Of a stretch of DNA of 64,000 bases, positions 10,254 through 21,851 are shown in pieces. Origin of the DNA: Spongospora subterranea f. sp. subterranea. Its lineage: Eukaryota > Endomyxa: Phytomyxea > Phytomyxea > Plasmodiophorida. Where the stretch lies: positions 1 to 64,000 of the forward strand of contig JAUGWO010000123.1 of the NCBI GenBank assembly GCA_049724395.1, given 5' to 3'. Both the position numbers and the translations under genes were made by a program. The notes beneath the pieces were generated by a model that saw nothing but the letters and a program-made list of their open reading frames with translations, did not search any database and had not been told where the DNA came from. Numbering within the stretch: position 1 is the first letter of the stretch; each line of letters opens with the position of its first letter.

Positions 10254-11640
10254 TGTCCAGCCGCGAGCGATCTGAGTCAGTTCCAGCCAGGCCGCACGAC
10301 CATCGAGGTTTCCAGGTACCGACGGAACCTCCACAGTTTGCTCAACCGTTAACGCCGGAGATCCAAGCGGTACTACATGCAGCACTCTCTCAGCAACAGC
10401 AACGGCAGTTGCAGGAATTGTCGCAACACTATCAGCAGCGGTTGACCTTGCCTGAACCCAAAGTCCGCCTCCCAGATCCTTTCGAGTTACCTTTACGGTT
10501 CCCGATCCACCCTGCGAGGTTTTATCAACCAAATATCAATGGTCATCACCCGTAAACCCAGGACATACGCCACGGATTCCGACAAGGTGATGTTGGTTGG
10601 GGACCTTCTCACAGGAAACGCTTTGCTGTGGTTCTCACCAATTTTCGAGCGACGGGATCCGTTGCTCCAGGATTTTGTCAGATTCATTGACGCATTTCGG
10701 GCACGGTTCGAGGATCCGAACAAAGCAGTCACAGCCGCACGACGATTGGAGGCGCTGCGCCAAGGTCGCCGCCCAGTCGCTACGTATGCCAGCGAGTTTC
10801 AGTTGCTGGTCACCGACGCAGGTTGGGACGGCGCTGCGACGCTACACCAGTTCCGAAAGGGCCTCAACGAGGATGTGAAAGACTTGCTGTTGACGTGCCC
10901 GGAGCCAGCCGACTTGCTCGCCCTCATCATGACGACCATTAGATGCGGCGATCGCCTATTCGAACGCGCCCAGGAGCGTCGAGGTCAGTCGCAAGTACAC
11001 CCACAGCGCCACCCCGAGGTCGATTCTGGGTCCGACTCCATGATGGTCGATTCGTTCAGAACCACCGGCCGCCCGCGACTGGATGAGTCGGAACGAACAC
11101 GCCGCTGGGAACACAATTTGTGCAGATATTGTGGAGATGCTGGCCATCCTACCGTAGCCTGCCCCCTATTGGCGAACCGAAACCTTTTTTCATCCAATAC
11201 ATCACCATTTTCGACCTACAATGCTGAGCCACCTCTCCGATTAGCATCGTCATGTATGGATAACTCGTGCGAGACATTATTCAGTTCCCTTATTACCGTC
11301 TCATGGCACCAATCCCAATCCACCCAACTACATTGTTTAATCGACACTGGTGCGTCCTCTGCTTTTATCGACGTCACATTTGCCGAACGAAACAGCATCC
11401 CGATCGTCCGACTTCCTAGACCGTTATCTGTTGAAGTTATCGATGGTCGCAGACTCTCTTCTATTACCCATCGAACATTGCCACAACGACTAGAGATCTC
11501 GGGCATCAAATCATTGACCAGTCTTCATGTCATTGAACGGGCATACTATCCCATTATACTGGGGATGTCATGGCTTCACGAACTAAACCCACAAATTGAT
11601 TGGAAGGCCCGTACAATCACCCCACGCCTTCCTATTACCG
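10254..11640 (+). pseudogene. Chromovirus Gag and aspartic protease region
   Basis: MSSRERSESVPARP starts a Gln-rich N-terminus followed by the Gag core (LLWFSPIFERRDPLLQDF, YASEFQLLVTDAGWD, FRKGLNEDVKDLLL). A CCHC knuckle, CRYCGDAGHPTVACP, lies near 11120-11165. The protease follows: CLIDTGASSAFID is the retropepsin active site and YYPIILGMSWLHELNPQIDW is the C-terminal block. Gag packages the element RNA and the protease would process the polyprotein. Part of a broken element. Confidence 0.85.
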
Positions 11641-11671
11641 ACAAGAGTGCCCACCTGTATACCGATAGGCC

Positions 11672-14035
11672 ATGGCAATTTTGATCTACTCGGAGAGCGC
11701 GCCGCAGCACGACGTTAATGTTCGATTAGTACTCTCCAAGTTGCGTTCAGCTGGTTTATTTGCAAAACTGGAAAAATGCGTGTTCGACGCTCAGGAAGTC
11801 GAATTCCTCGGTTTTTTGGTCACCGACAGCAGCATCAAGATGGACCCAAGTAAGGTGGAGACTATCCTCGATTGGGCGACACCTTCAACAGTCAAGGACG
11901 TCCAAAGTTTCCTAGGCTTTGCTAATTTCTACAGGGAGTTCATCGTAGATTTCGCCAAAATATCTTCACCTTTGACGTCTCTGACGAAAAAAGATCAACC
12001 ATTTGATTGGTCGGCCGCGGCCGAGTCCGCGTTCGGGACCCTGAAACGAGCGTTCACCACAGCGCCTGTTATGAAACATTTTGACCCTATCTTACCTATC
12101 ATTATTGAGACCGATGCGTCAGACTTCGCCCTCGGCGCCGTGATTTTTCGCAACCGCAAATGGACGGTAAATTACATCCTATTGCGTTCTATTCGAAAAA
12201 TTAACAGTTTCGGAATTGAACTACGATGTTCATGACAAAGAACTACTCGCGATCGTGGTAGCGTTTCAAGTGTGGAGACATTTTTTAGAAAGAGCACAGC
12301 ACAAAATCATCGTGTACAGCGACCACAAGAATTTGATTTATTTTACCTCGTCCAAGACTCTCAGTCGCCGACAAGCTCGTTGGTCATTAATGCTCGCTGA
12401 ATATCCGTTCGTCATCGTGCACCGACCTGGTAGTCAATCAGGAAAACCAGATGCTTTGTCGCGGCGTCCCGAATACGAAATTCAACCAACCGACCCTATC
12501 TGGAAGGTGCAGCGAAGATCTATACTTCAACCGGATCAGCTCTTACCTACTCCTGCAGCTACATTATGTGCCACGATGATTAACCCTTCTCAATCGATCG
12601 AGGAGCGTATCAAACTTAACCAGCAGTCGGACACCTTCGTCCGGGATATCATTTCAAGGCTTCCTGTGACAAGTTTTCGACTCGACAACGGCATCCTTTA
12701 CAAAGAGAAATCGCTGGTAGTGGTGGGAGAAGATTGCAAACTGGAAATATTGAAGGCACGTCACGATGCCCTAGCGAGTGGTCATTTCGGTATATCTAAG
12801 ACACTTAACTCAGTACGACGTACCTACTGGTGGCCTGGAATGTCCAAGTATATTAAAAGGTATGTTATCTCCTGTGACACATGTGCTAGGGCAAAGTCCA
12901 GTCGCCATCAACCGCACGGTCTACTCTGCCCTTTACCGATCGCAGAGGACATTTGGCGCTCGATTACCATGGACTTCATTGTTAAATTGCCGAAGTCTCG
13001 GGGGCACGATTCTATCCTGGTGGTGGTAGATCGTTTCTCCAAAATGAGCCATTTCATTCCTTGCACCGAATCGATAAATGGGGCAGGTCTCGCCGATTTG
13101 CTCTTGACGAATGTTTTCAAATTACATGGGTTGCCCGACGAGATCACTTCCGATCGCGGACCCCAGTTCGTCTCCAAATTCTGGAAACACCTGTTGGCTC
13201 GCTTCAAGGTTGATCGCAAACTGTCCTCATCGCGACACGCCCACGACGGATGGGCAGACAGAAAGACTAAATCAAGTGTTGGAACAGTACTTGCGCTGTT
13301 ACATTAATTTCCAACAAAACCACTGGGTGGATTTGTTACCAGTTGCTGAATTCGCTTACAATAACGCAGAGCATTCGGCGACAAAGATGACGCCATTTTA
13401 TGCGGTCTATGGTTCTCGCCCCCGTTTCGACGACGCCACATCGTGTTCAGTTGCGACTCTTCCATCGGCTGATGAACGAGGAAACCACATCAATGAAGTT
13501 CGGATGTTCCTCAAGGCAGAACTACAACTCGCGGTTCGAGATATGAAACATTTCGCTGATAAGAAACGACTACCTCACCCGAACTACAAGGTTGGCGATA
13601 AGGTTTGGTTGAAATCGGAGGGTATTTCATCTGGCCGTCCTAGTTCTAAGCTGAGTAGTCGAAGATTAGGACCGTACTCCATTACAGAGATGATCAACCC
13701 AGTGACCTACCGTTTATCCCTATCACATGACAGTCGGCTCCACAACGCATTCCATGTTGCACTACTGTCCCCACACAAGGAGAACGAGATCCCAGAGCGC
13801 GTTCAATCTCCACCTCCGTTATCCTTGACTCTGACCACAAGGACCCATTATATATTGTCAATGAGGTACTGGACTCTCGTTGGTATAGAAATCAATTGCA
13901 GTATCTCCTCGATTGGGAAGGGTATCCGCCGTCAGAGAGATCGTGAAAGCCCGCACGTAACCTTGGTTCCACACCGGCCTTAAAGGAAACGATTCGTCGG
14001 TTTCATGTGGAGTACCCGTCCAAGCCGGGCCCTGG
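11672..14035 (+). pseudogene. Chromovirus reverse transcriptase end, RNase H, integrase and chromodomain
   Basis: The RT C-terminal part reads LEKCVFDAQEVEFLGFLVT and VQSFLGFANFYREFI. RNase H follows (IETDASDFALGAVI, then VYSDHKNLIYF). The integrase has the HHCC zinc region (GHFGISKTLNSVRRTYWWPGM to CDTCARAK), the core TMDFIVKLPKS and SDRGPQFVSKFW, and a GQTERLNQ stretch. The chromodomain ([20 protein letters not shown]) closes the region near 13860-14035. Chromodomains direct such elements to heterochromatin. Part of a broken element. Confidence 0.85.
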
Positions 14036-14051
14036 CTTAAGGAGGGGGTGA

Positions 14052-14214
14052 TGTTAGGAACACTCCCATATATTTCTAACATTCGCGGCTTCGCCGCAGT
14101 TCCGCCGCAGTTTTCCGACAAGAATGACCTCTGCCTGGTCATTCTTGTCACCTCCTTGCATAGTCTGTATTAATACACTTCGGTTTATTTCAACGGATCT
14201 GGTTCCTCCTAACA
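14052..14214 (+). repeat. 3' LTR of the chromovirus (163 bp)
   Basis: Same termini as the 5' LTR and four substitutions relative to it. It is followed by GAGCT at 14215-14219, the second copy of the target site. The polypurine tract aaggagggggtga lies directly upstream at about 14039-14051. Confidence 0.92.
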
Positions 14215-14219
14215 GAGCT

Positions 14220-14570
14220 CCGCATAGCAATCGTCCACAAATCAACCCGAAGAAGGGAAAGGGTTTGATATGCTACAACTGTGGAAAAGCTGGACATCCA
14301 GTCTATGCTTGCCCAGATAACCTGAGTAAGGAGAAGGTTGCTCAGGATACTGGAAGAGAAGAAGCTCCAGAAGAATAAACAGAAGCATAAGGTTGATTAT
14401 CTTTTGAAAAAGAACCAACATAAGCAGAAGGCTGATTACCTCTTGGTTTATCGGCTAGTCAGAAACGATTCAGATAACAATCGTATTCTAGCTAAAGTTA
14501 ATGAAGATTCGTGCCTGCTATATTAGATAGTGATGCAACGGATGTTAGCTTATTACCAAGAAGTATTTTG
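14220..14570 (+). pseudogene. Retroelement Gag remnant, second part: CCHC knuckle and protease start
   Basis: ICYNCGKAGHPVYACP (about 14265-14312) is a clean C-X2-C-X4-H-X4-C zinc knuckle. After a Lys-rich linker, around 14495-14560, the reading EDSCLL followed by DSDATDVSLLPRS resembles the aspartic protease D-S/T-G-A motif. This is the natural continuation of the gag at 9247-9948. Sequence after about 14575 has no recognisable polymerase, so the element is a broken stub. Confidence 0.65.
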
Positions 14571-14574
14571 TTTT

Positions 14575-15400
14575 GTTTTTTTTTTTGTGATTGTGTTCGG
14601 CATTTTGGTGCCAGGTTTGTACTTTGTAGTACCCATATCTACAAGAGGGCCAAGACGAACTTGGTGTCAAAGCTCATTCGCTAGACAAAATTACCTTCGC
14701 TGAATGTTCTGCAGTCTGACCGACATTGTGATAGTGTGAGGTTGATCCCATGACCCGACTTACTAAAACCCCCTAACCATTGGTTGGACACGGGGGAAAT
14801 TCCCTGTACGGAACACCACAATGCCTTGAACCCAAGTCCCATCATTACAAATCAGCTGTCTATTTTTCAAGAGGTTCGTTCCTCGCATGCTCAACAACCT
14901 GCGCTCTACTTCCGTATTAGCTGGCCAACCTTAGGGCTCGTTTGGATGCCACGCATTACCCGGATATTTGGGTCGAATATCCGGATATTGGCGATATCCG
15001 GATATTTTTCAAAAGTGGCTCGTTTGGTCGTCATTTTCAGGGAGAAAAATATCCGGATTTTGGGCCCAATATCCGGATAAAAAATATTCTACTCTGACCT
15101 GGATATTTTGGGGACATTGCTTGGAGGTCTACCTCGTGTCATCACCCTTGCTCTCTACAATGCCGACGCAGGCATCTTGGTATAGGTATGGTATACAAAG
15201 GATCGCGGGTTCTTATGGGTTGAGTAAGCCTGTGTATTACCAGGCTTTCCATACTTCCGCCTGGCCGCTACAAGTAGCTTGGGTATCCAATGGAGGAACC
15301 TATTAGACCAGCTGGATTCAGCAACATAACCTGTCCTAACGACCACACCGAATGGGACCTGCCCTTACCCGATTACATTGCCTATCCAGAGTTTCGAGGT
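14575..15400. other. Unassigned spacer with ATATCCGGATAT palindromes
   Basis: No gene is recognisable. Between about 14937 and 15090 the palindromic motif atatccggat(at) recurs (14977, 14994, 15050, 15070 and a related copy near 14959). A second short repeat, ggctcgtttgg, occurs at about 14936 and 15018. The cluster has the look of the end of a small DNA transposon or MITE with subterminal repeats, but the matching other end was not found. Confidence 0.5.
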
Positions 15401-15470
15401 CGCTGCAAGCAGCTTCCTCTCCCACATTCATTATGGCCATGTGGTCAGACCCAATAAAGACTAATCATAT

Positions 15471-17072
15471 CTAGATAAAGCAGCCTGCTTTTTCGGCTTT
15501 GCGCAAGATGTTTGTCATTGCCTTTTCATGGCTCCAAATTGCTGTGTTGAACGAAGTTACCGGTAGCTTCTCGTAGATCCGCCTGCTTTTCTTGAGTCGT
15601 CTTTTAAATACTTCGCATTGTAATACTTGATGTTCAATTGTTTCAGGATGTTTGTTACAGTGTCTGCATTTGTTCGTATCTTCCATTCCAATGTTGCTGA
15701 GGTGTTGTCTGCATCTGCTATGTCCAGTTCGTGCTCTGTTAATTAGCATGTGTGGCGTTGATTCATCTGGTAGTTTGCGAAACGGGTTCTCTATCTGGGT
15801 AGTTTGGGAAGTGGCTGCATTTGATGTTCGCTTTCAGGTACTGTTTTATTTGACCTCTTTCGTATTTCTTAAGTTGAAGTTTGAAGGATGACAGAAATGG
15901 TCCCATGCTCTATTTTGCTCCCAATATTCGGCGCATTCTTTGCTAGTTGATCAATTTCATTGCTTCGTCCTATTGCTTTTGAGCTATCATTTCCAGATGT
16001 GTAACTTTTTTTGGTCGACATGACTTGGAATGTAGTGAATTTGAATCTGATTGCGCCGGGTTAATTTCGCTAGCATTCGAGCAGAGTCTGCCACAACAGC
16101 ATGTACTCTTCGAGGTTTGATAGGTAATGATTGGAATTGACTTACCCATGATAACGAGTCTGTCATTATGTGAATCGTTTTCTTTTTTAACATTTTATCT
16201 ACGGCCAGTTCTAGACCAGCATGTAATGCAATTATCTCGGCTTCGTAACTCGAGGTGATTGTGCGACCCAGTTTGATTTGCGACTTCTCCTCAGTGTAAT
16301 TTGCCGTTTCACCATTGGTGTTCTTGTATCGAATGAGGGCAGCAGCTCCCCCTTTTTTCCCGTTAGTATAACTGCCATCAGTCCATATTTCTACATCCGG
16401 GTTACGAGGAAGAAGTTCGTTTCTTTTGTGCTTTGCAATTGCCTTCGTTCGAGTGGATTTGTGGTAATTTACTGTATAAAGAGCTTCGAGAATGTTTGCT
16501 GCAATATCTACCTTCGCATGAATGTTTTTGTATCCTTTCGGGACTCTCTCTCTGAGAGCTTTCCAGACTTGGCCAAGTGGAGACCAGCCATCGCCGAATC
16601 CTGTCCATTTGGTGTAGTCCTGTCCCAGTTGTGATCCGTTGGCGCGCGCGGCTAAAACCGTCATAGTGGTTGCGCTAATAATTTTGTCTTTCAATAATGG
16701 GAATCCGGATATAGCGTGTAATAGTGTGATTGGTGTCGATATGAATGATCCTGTATAGGTTCTCATGTAATCATTGTATGCTATTTCCATTGGTCTGAAA
16801 GTGGTGCTCGTCATTTCTCCCGCTATCCACGGTAGATAGTAGTTGAGTTTTCCTCCGATGAATCCTTTACAAATTTGTTGGAACAGTTTCGTTGGTAATT
16901 TATATTGCCTCAATAGTCTCATTAGTTTGCAGCGTCGTCGAATGTCGACTGCCGGCTCTGTCATGTCAATCAGAATGGTTGCTTTGTTGCAGGCTGGATT
17001 TGCCAAGAGATTAGCCCCAAGGTATTTCATCATTCTTGTAGCGTCTCCAAAGCGAATTGCCAGCGAAACCAT
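15471..17072 (-). mobile_element. 5'-truncated LINE with RNase H domain
   Basis: On the minus strand, 15987-17072 encodes the end of a non-LTR reverse transcriptase (MMKYLGANLL, then LLRQYKLPTKLFQQI and KLNYYLPWIAGEM) followed by RNase H. The RNase H motifs are IWTDGSYTNGKKGGAAAL, SSYEAEIIALHAGLELA, IMTDSLSWV and IPSHVD. A frame change near 16000 leads through a linker to 15471-15749, which has the LINE C-terminal cysteine cluster CRHCNKHPETIEHQVLQCE. RNase H is found in I, R1, Ingi and related clades. The RT catalytic core and the endonuclease are absent, as expected of 5' truncation. No clear poly-A tail was seen at the 3' end. Confidence 0.85.
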
Positions 17073-17079
17073 TTGCGGT

Positions 17080-17470
17080 CAAAGGCTAATGGAATTTTCA
17101 TCCAGGATCTGTGGCGCCTTGTTACGTAAGCCGGGAAACGGATAATCGCATTGTTCGCGACAAATAACTTTGCCCTTCCCCATGCCATTTCTATTGGCTT
17201 TAACTCACATGGATCTTTGGCAAAATTCTGATGAAATCTCTGCTTCCAACTCCAAAATTCGGGTCAGACAGCATGTAGGAATTTCTGGATTCTTGAGTTT
17301 GTTAGTTTTGCAGTCTTTACAAATACCAATGCATTTGCGATGTTCTGGGAGAAGCCCCCGTTCTTGTACAACATGCGACATCCCTTTTGCTTGTGGGAAT
17401 AATCGTTCAGGAAAAACATTGATTGTGGAACAGAAGTCGGGTCAATCTGATTTCGCTAAATGTATATAGT
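17080..17470 (-). pseudogene. Fragment of a fungal-type DDE transposase
   Basis: Read on the minus strand: VFPERLFPQAKGMSHVVQER, GLLPEHRKC, CKDCKTNKLKNPEIPTCC and, in another frame, CELKPIEMAWGRAKLF. These match the pattern KGI..VLQERGLW...C..CK......CC and ELN.IE..WG..K of the DDE family also present at 37822-39050 and 53130-54363. Only the C-terminal third is left, with frame changes. The truncated LINE begins right beside it, suggesting that the LINE inserted into this copy. Confidence 0.6.
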
Positions 17471-17559
17471 ATAATTAGTTTATGGCCGCAATTCGACGAT
17501 AAATATTTCTAACCTGGTGAGCAAAAATGAAGAAAGTATCGCGCATTAAAGGGTGTTTG

Positions 17560-18998
17560 CCTCCGGGATTCACGTTCATGGAAATCTAAACTGCACAGAT
17601 TTTCAACGAGATGCAGTGAATTATGTTCTTGTTTGTTGCGAGAAACAAGTTTCCTTGTCGTCGTCTTGCAGCCTCTGCAGCAACAGTACGTTTCCCGACA
17701 TCGTAAGCGTGGCATCACAAGCAAACCGTATCATTTATATGCTCTCCTCAGGAATGTTCGGTGGGTAAACACCGACAAAGTGGGTTTAATCGACCAGCAA
17801 GCAGTCAATTTGCCGTTTCACGTAGAACTGTGAGTAGAATTTGGAATCAGGGTGTGAAAACTAGTGGCAACGGCATAACTTCTGCAGTCTTGAATTCACA
17901 CAAACAAAGAAAGGTTGGACGAAAGGAAAAGGTCATTGATCCTGAAAAAGTCAAACAGATTCCTCTGCAACAGCGATCTGATATTCGGTCGCTAGCGTGC
18001 GCTTTGAATTTATCTGCATCCACAGTGCATTCAAGGATTAAGGAAGGCTTTCTGAAGGCGCATTCGAATGAAGTAAAGCCATTCCGATGGCAAAGTTGAA
18101 ATTCTGCATCTCTGCGGTAAACGTGTTACCGAATCACGACCCTGTTTTCAAAGACATGATGAACGTTGTTCACATAGACGAGAAATGGTTCTACCAGACC
18201 CAAAGTTCTCAACGATATTATCTGGCTTCCAATGAGGGTGAACCACACCGGACTTGCAAAAGCAAGCGTTTCATCACCAAGGTGATGCTCATGGCGGCGG
18301 TTGCTAGACCGCGATGGGACCGATCAAGAAATCAATGGTTCAGTGGAAAGCTTGGAATTTTTCCATTTGTTTTTCAAGAACCAGCAAAGAGAAAGAGCAA
18401 GAACCGTCCGGTTGGAACTATGGTCACCAAACCCATTGAGGCCATCAACAAAGAGGTGATAAGAAAATGCCTGATTGATGAAGTTATGCCAGCAATTCGT
18501 TCAAAATGGCCAGGTTTTTGGACAGGACCGATCTTTATTCAGCAAGATAACGCAAGGCCTCATATTGACGCTTCAGATGAAGCATTCCTTAACGAGGCAA
18601 GCAAAGATGGATTTGAGATTAAATTGACCTTTCAGCCACCTAACAGCCCCGATCTGAACGTTCTGGATCTTGGCTTCTTCCGTGCAATCCAATCTCTCCA
18701 GCACCAGCAAGCACCCAAGAATATCGATAATCTTGTTGATGCCGTCAAGGTTTCCTTTGATAACATGGAGAGAGATAAGCTCAATGATATTTTTTTGACA
18801 CTCCAACAATGTATGATGGAGATCATGAAGGTGAAGGGGGGCAACAATTATAAGCTGCCTCACATGGGCAAGGAACGGCTCAGGCGCCAAGGTGACCTTC
18901 CAGACAGTTTACCATGCGACATTGCAGTTTGCATCAAGCAAAGCAGAATGCACAGAGTGGTGATGAATAAACAATGCTTCAATGGAACGTTTCTTTAA
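17560..18998 (+). mobile_element. Mariner-like element transposase, plant type (DD39D)
   Basis: Frame 17761-18099 has two helix-turn-helix regions (QFAVSRRTVSRIWNQG and SLACALNLSASTVHSRIKEG). Frame 18087-18998 has the catalytic core: VVHIDEKWFYQT (first Asp), FIQQDNARPHID (second Asp) and PNSPDLNVLDLGFFRAIQ (third Asp). The second and third aspartates are separated by 39 residues, the DD39D spacing typical of plant mariner/Stowaway transposases. A single frame change near 18090 separates DNA-binding and catalytic parts. No terminal inverted repeats were identified for this copy. The transposase is about 410 residues, close to family size. Confidence 0.85.
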
Positions 18999-18999
18999 A

Positions 19000-21851
19000 C
19001 TTTTCATCAAATGAAACGTGACAGCATCGACAAGATCGTCAGGCGCAAAGGCCATCATTAAGACGAATTCGATGATGGCCTTGAACGTTTTGAAACAGCG
19101 AACGCAGGATGCACAGCGCCTTGATTGTGCAGAACCATCAATGAGACCTTTATTTCCGAACACCAAAAAAAGAAGCAATAAATAGGGAATATTTATTCCG
19201 TACCCCTGGGAACAATCCCTCGTTTTGCAATCGGCTGAAGCGACAATCCCTCCGGAAAAAATATTTTGCCTTTTCGCCTTGATATTGTATGTTGAGTTCC
19301 GATGTTTTAGGAATCAGTCGTGTGTCAATATTCTCGACTTCCGTTTGCAGAAACAGGTCAACATGTTCATCGCATTGTCGGATTCGGTGCCGCCTTCATA
19401 ACGATCTTCAACCAACACTTGCAATTCCCAGTGTCTGGGAGCTGTCCATTCCACAATCTGACACACCAGACGGAGCGAGCGGTTTGAACCCCTGCTGGTG
19501 GCGCATGCAGCTTGGAAATGGAGCGGTTCTTGTTGTCGTATTCCGATGGTCGAAAGATTGGTAGATGGTCAAAAGAAGCCACGGAAGGGGGTCGGTCAGA
19601 TCTGTTTGCGTTGCTCGGTTAGGACGCCGTTAGATGTTGCCCCAACAGTTATATTGGGAATCCTTGCATTCGATGATGCCCAACAATTCTATGCCTTCGT
19701 TAAAGCAGAAGCATATCTCATGAGATTGTAATCGAGGACCCATCGACGTCATTTGCCTCGTGGGCTAATGAGAGGGAATTTGGAATCTGTCCAACAATCA
19801 ATGCATATCCAAACAAATTCATAAAAATAAAACCAAACGATTTTCGTTCGCATTCGTTACGTCGCTGTCTGTTTCAAAACACGTGAGCAAATGCGATCGA
19901 AAACTATTTTTTTTTATTTTCACGAAAGTCAGAATTTGGGATCAATAACAACACGAACGCTTTCTTACGAACAATGGTTCGATTTCGTCAAGGCGTTCAC
20001 TGTTTTGATGTTTTATCATTTTACCGCAATTGTATCGAGACAATTAGAGGCTGTTTATCCACTCAGCAATATTTGTCATGACATAAAATGCAGGGGTTCC
20101 AGCAACCCCCGTCTGGTAGCCGTCAAATACAATATGGAAGGTGAACGTGTTTATTGTCCAGCATATCGTGAGAGAGATGGGATATCGATCGGTAAATCCC
20201 TTGAACAAAGTTTACCGCTTTATGATCGGTTGATATTCCACGTCCGGGAATGCAGCAGATGAACTCGGGACCGAACGGAACTGGGACACATTCTGGTACT
20301 GTCTCTGCAGCAATGTGTTCGGACGATGTCATCCATTGTCCAGGTTCTCAAAAACCCAATCTTTCAAACAGTTTCAATCAACTAGCTCCACCTTTTCCTT
20401 GACGGAAATGTGCAGCCAATTGAGTGTAACTTGTTTTGAGGGATCCATTCTTTGCGAACGAAATGTCGCGTTAGAACTTTGTGAAGACGCTGCAGCGCCC
20501 TGGTTGTCCAAGCTCGCCAGAAATCTGTTGCCACCCAGCCGCTAAAACAGGAAGACAGGAAAGTTTGATTTGAAATTAGATATGGTCCCGGTACTGGTGG
20601 AAACAATCAGCGCTCCACCGAAAGGACATCTCAGCTCTCTTGGCCCGTTGAACAAATAGACACGATCTCATCGGCGCTCGCCGCAAATCACTGAAACATT
20701 CAGTTCCTGTGGGACGGTCGTCGCTCAGCGGATCGAGCTGAATTTATCGAGTATCTGGCAAATCACGAAGAAGAGATTGTAGTGAACACGTCGTTGTTAG
20801 AGCGCCAGCCAATCGCTAGAGCTTCAATAAACAGGTCATATGCTCTTCGGCACCTAACAACAAACACTCGATATTCCAGAGATTCGGCTTGTTCTTATAA
20901 AGCAGTGTTGATTGCCCTTTGACGCTGTAGAATGTTAACAGAGACGCCTCTGAACATTGACAAAACTATCACAATTCGGGCCTGAATTCGGTCAGTATTG
21001 AAAACATCCTCTTTGAAGATCTGCTCTGATGTTGAGTTTGTCAAGTTCCGTGATTCATTCGAAATGGCGACGTTTCCTGATGTCACTTCAGACCGCAGCA
21101 GGCAGAACCGGTAAAGCGCCGCGCGCGAAGGAGTGGAAACGCGTCGGCCGTGTTCGCGGGGGGTGATTGGTGGTTGATGGTGGGAACGAGCGGCCGTGGA
21201 ATAACAGGCGATCTGCCCAAAAGACAAAACTGATCTGACAGACTCATATCGATTTAGCGAAACTATTCAACGACTGCCGGCGGGGCGCGGAAAACAATCC
21301 TGGGCGTGATGTGTGTGTCGCCACTCCATTGCATTTCTCGAAACAGGCGCATCATCCAGTACAAAGAACCAGCGACCTGACAGGGCTAATCAAGTGCTAA
21401 TTGGCACAGTCGAAAAACCAAGTTCTCATCTGCTTCGACCAGGCGATAACATTGTGCAGGTTTGCCAAGTTTGCCCATTTTTCGTCTGTAGGACGAGGTT
21501 TCTGGTGAAAACCAGGTGGGCTGTGTCTCAAATTTTCGTCGTGCGCAACATGTTTTCCTTGAGCGTGCAGCTTTTTCTTATGGGCGTTTGCCGCCAAATT
21601 TCCGTCCAAAAGTTGGTGCGGTAGAATGTGTCGCCGGGAAGAAAATTGACTTTGTCCAAAATTAGTTGAAACGTGGTCAGGCTTTACCTGATCGCACAGC
21701 TCCACAAAGGACAATGCGAATTATACGTTGATGTCAGTTCTAACTTGAATCATAGGGAGATAATGCAAGGGTTTGAGCTCCATCCCATCTGAAGTGGATC
21801 AGTGACAAACAGAATTTTTCAGCGGTGCAAAATCCACATTTCCAATGACAA
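19000..21851. other. Long stretch without a recognisable gene
   Basis: Open frames here (for example 19289-19564, 19891-20262, 21313-21624) show no recognisable motifs, disagree in strand and composition, and are not linked by convincing splice sites. The sequence around 19180-19270 repeats caatccctc twice. This region probably consists of decayed repeats plus the downstream flank of the sulfatase-like gene, whose stop is at 21852. Confidence 0.5.

Larger units (their letters stand above)
10013..14214 (+). mobile_element. Ty3/gypsy chromovirus (LTR retrotransposon), broken
   Basis: A 4.2-kb element with matching 163-bp LTRs at both ends, flanked by the 5-bp target duplication GAGCT (10008-10012 and 14215-14219). 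Order on the plus strand: Gag with a CCHC knuckle, retropepsin, reverse transcriptase region, RNase H, integrase, and a chromodomain near 13850-14035, which places it among chromoviruses. A purine tract aaggagggggtga lies just before the 3' LTR. The LTRs differ at four of 163 positions, so insertion is old enough for decay but not ancient. The element is a fossil with roughly five breaks. It is inserted in the gag of another retroelement. Confidence 0.9.

Noticed and set aside
19190-19270. Stowaway-like end (caatccctccgg) for the mariner at 17560-18998
   Set aside because: It matches CTCCCTCC only loosely and has no inverted partner upstream.
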